DNA of 64,000 nt from DATARH01 sp963847345 (GTDB lineage: Bacteria > Pseudomonadota > Alphaproteobacteria > ATCC43930 > CGMCC-115725): the NCBI GenBank assembly GCA_963847345.1, contig CAWJZU010000022.1:62001-126000 (forward strand). Reading direction: 5' to 3'. This document shows positions 62,697-64,000 of the stretch, one piece after another. Both the position numbers and the translations under genes were made by a program. Every line of letters starts with the position of its first letter. Position 1 is the first letter of the stretch. Under the pieces are notes generated by a model that was not told the DNA's origin, did no database searches, and was given only the letters and a program-made list of their open reading frames with translations.

Positions 62697-63574
62697 TGCT
62701 GGCGACTCGGGACGACGCCGAGCTTCGGAGACTGATCGCCGATTACTTCGGCCCGGGATCGCGGCTGCGCATCCTGCGTCCGGCGCCGGCGTTCGGAGCC
62801 TCGGTGTTTGTGGTCGATTTCGACCGCGGTCCGCGCCATTACCGCACGCTCGGATCGTTCGGCCCCTCGTTCGGCGCCAGCGACCCGGACGCGCCGCAAT
62901 TGACCGAGCAGTCCAGCATGGACCTGCTCTACCCGGCGCATCTGGTGTTCCATTACGAGCGGCTGATGTCGCTCGCTTTCGCGCTCTGCGAACGGCCCGT
63001 GACGGCGCTGCTGCTCGGGGTCGGCGGCGCTGCGATGTGGCGCTTCATGCGCGCCTATGTCTCCGAATGCGCGCCAACCCTCGTCGACGCCGATCAGGCC
63101 GTGGCAGCGATCGCCAAGCGCTGGTTCTATTTGAGCCAGCCGGTCGTCATCGAAACCGCGCATCGGTTTCTGGCCGGCAACGACCGGCACTTCGACATCG
63201 TGCTCGTCGATCTGTACGATTCGCGGGGTCCCGCCCCGTTCGACGAGGAGTTCTGGGGCCGCTGCATCGACGCGCTCGCCCCCGGCGGGTGCATGGCAAC
63301 GAACTGGGCCGATTTCGCGACAAACCGGGCGGTGCGGCCGATGGCCCAGACGCAGACCGCGGTGGCGCGCAGCCGGGGCCTCGACACCTATTACGTCACG
63401 AAGCACGGGTTTCGCGACAACCTGATCCAGTACCTGCCCACCGGGCCCGCGCGCGAGCCGCAAGCGATCACCGCTGCCCTCGAACGCTTCGCGAGCGGGC
63501 GGCGCCTGCCCGATCGCGGCCGCTTCATCCTCGACCACTGTCTTATCTCGACCGGCTTCCCGATCGAGATCTGA
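62696..63574 (+). CDS. Spermidine synthase-like methyltransferase-fold protein
   Basis: A 292-residue protein with the Rossmann-like core LLLGVGGAAMWRFMRAYVSE, FDIVLVDLYDSRGPAPFDEEFW and LAPGGCMATNWADF, as in spermidine synthases and related transferases. LTEQSSMDLLYPAHLVFHYE, normally including the Q and Y-x-x of SpeE, differs somewhat. Substrate unknown; a polyamine or methyl donor is plausible. Start overlaps the DUF2161 stop, so the two are translationally coupled. Confidence 0.75.
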   Translation: MLATRDDAELRRLIADYFGPGSRLRILRPAPAFGASVFVVDFDRGPRHYRTLGSFGPSFGASDPDAPQLTEQSSMDLLYPAHLVFHYERLMSLAFALCERPVTALLLGVGGAAMWRFMRAYVSECAPTLVDADQAVAAIAKRWFYLSQPVVIETAHRFLAGNDRHFDIVLVDLYDSRGPAPFDEEFWGRCIDALAPGGCMATNWADFATNRAVRPMAQTQTAVARSRGLDTYYVTKHGFRDNLIQYLPTGPAREPQAITAALERFASGRRLPDRGRFILDHCLISTGFPIEI

Positions 63575-63734
63575 GCGAGATCTTGGGCAGATCGGCGTCA
63601 AGCCGAACCGGACTCCGGCTTTCATTCCGAGTCGTGCAGCACAATCTAGCAGCAAGTCCCGCCAGCCCGCTGCAGCACCGTCGCGGCGATTTGCCGGGTG
63701 GCTCCGAATTCCTCATTCACGTACCAAATCGCTC

Positions 63735-64000
63735 ATGACCGAACTCGCCCTGAAACACGGGCTCGCGTTTTCCGATCTTTACGAGCGCGAGGGACTGATC
63801 CGCCTCGACCGCGCGTTTGTCGCGCAACTCGCTTCTGGCGACGTGGCGCTGCACGACCGCCTGATGACGGCGCGCGCCGATCCCGAAGCGCTCGACCGCA
63901 AGGCGGAATCCGACCTGCTGGTCGATCTCGCGCCGCATGTCGAAGACTTCATCGGCGAACTGTTCGGCATCTCGGCCGACATCCGCGACTTGCAGGCCCG
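63735..64000 (+). CDS. N-terminus of a larger protein, truncated by window
   Basis: ATG at 63735, open to the window edge: about 88 residues starting MTELALKHGLAFSDLYEREG and continuing through KAESDLLVDLAPHVEDFIGE. This resembles the N-terminus of large alphaproteobacterial FAD/NAD(P)-binding oxidoreductases related to glutamate synthase small subunits. The resemblance is from memory of the pattern and not secure. The rest lies outside. Confidence 0.5.
   Translation, partial: MTELALKHGLAFSDLYEREGLIRLDRAFVAQLASGDVALHDRLMTARADPEALDRKAESDLLVDLAPHVEDFIGELFGISADIRDLQA

Overview
The window is high-GC DNA from an alphaproteobacterium. It is gene-dense on both strands. The assignment rests on murA-DUF2948-hisG-hisD-UPF0262, hrcA-grpE, an Irr-type Fur regulator with an iron control element (ICE), and the rubrerythrin/Fe-S/DUF3501 set. 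Order and family cannot be fixed from this sequence alone. No rRNA, tRNA, CRISPR array or intact insertion sequence was seen.

Layout. 0-6.6 kb: end of a TPR protein, a two-subunit Rieske oxygenase, and a four-gene osmoprotectant ABC transporter in yehZYXW order. 6.6-13.4 kb (minus strand): grpE, hrcA, UPF0262, hisD, hisG, DUF2948, murA and small proteins. 13.9-20.6 kb: two TauD-like dioxygenases, an exported caspase-like protein with a small partner, a short-chain dehydrogenase, a DUF4258-like/DUF2283 pair and an HpaI-type aldolase. 20.6-30.8 kb: a lipoprotein, an esterase, IclR with a luciferase-like oxidoreductase and a phosphonopyruvate hydrolase, creA, a 538-residue unknown protein and an ABC-F ATPase. 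31-36.7 kb: rpsU, a PqqD/HPr-kinase-like fusion, Gly/Trp-rich exported proteins, and a patch of decayed genes (RND pump, AbgT transporter, a small exported protein with two stop codons). 36.7-40.2 kb: a ceramidase-superfamily membrane protein, the hopanoid C-3 methylase hpnR, and a frameshifted periplasmic protein. 40.2-47.5 kb: queE/queC, a P-loop kinase, a SelA-like PLP enzyme, MAPEG, DUF2383, a glcD-like oxidase and anmK. 47.5-55.3 kb: tyrS-rbfA-truB-rpsO-pnp, a glycerophosphodiesterase and a flavin oxidoreductase. 55.4-59.4 kb: irr, an ICE box, rubrerythrin, an Fe-S oxidoreductase, DUF3501, and GYD and CBS proteins. 59.4-64 kb: hydrolase, luciferase-like, VOC, DUF2161, spermidine-synthase-like and one truncated gene.

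Three themes cut across the layout. First, many genes, including the normally essential tyrS, carry one single-base frameshift each (mostly +1) in otherwise intact reading frames. For the core genes this looks like assembly error; for 33.4-35.6 kb, truncation and internal deletion indicate real decay. Second, two families of palindromic repeat are present. One straddles the 5' ends of two transporter genes, and the other has entered the anmK reading frame in phase. Third, several small systems merit testing: the caspase-like/Tat-signal pair, the PqqD-HPrK fusion beside Gly-rich exported proteins, the Irr-ICE-rubrerythrin-FeS-DUF3501 locus, and hpnR beside a ceramidase-like gene.
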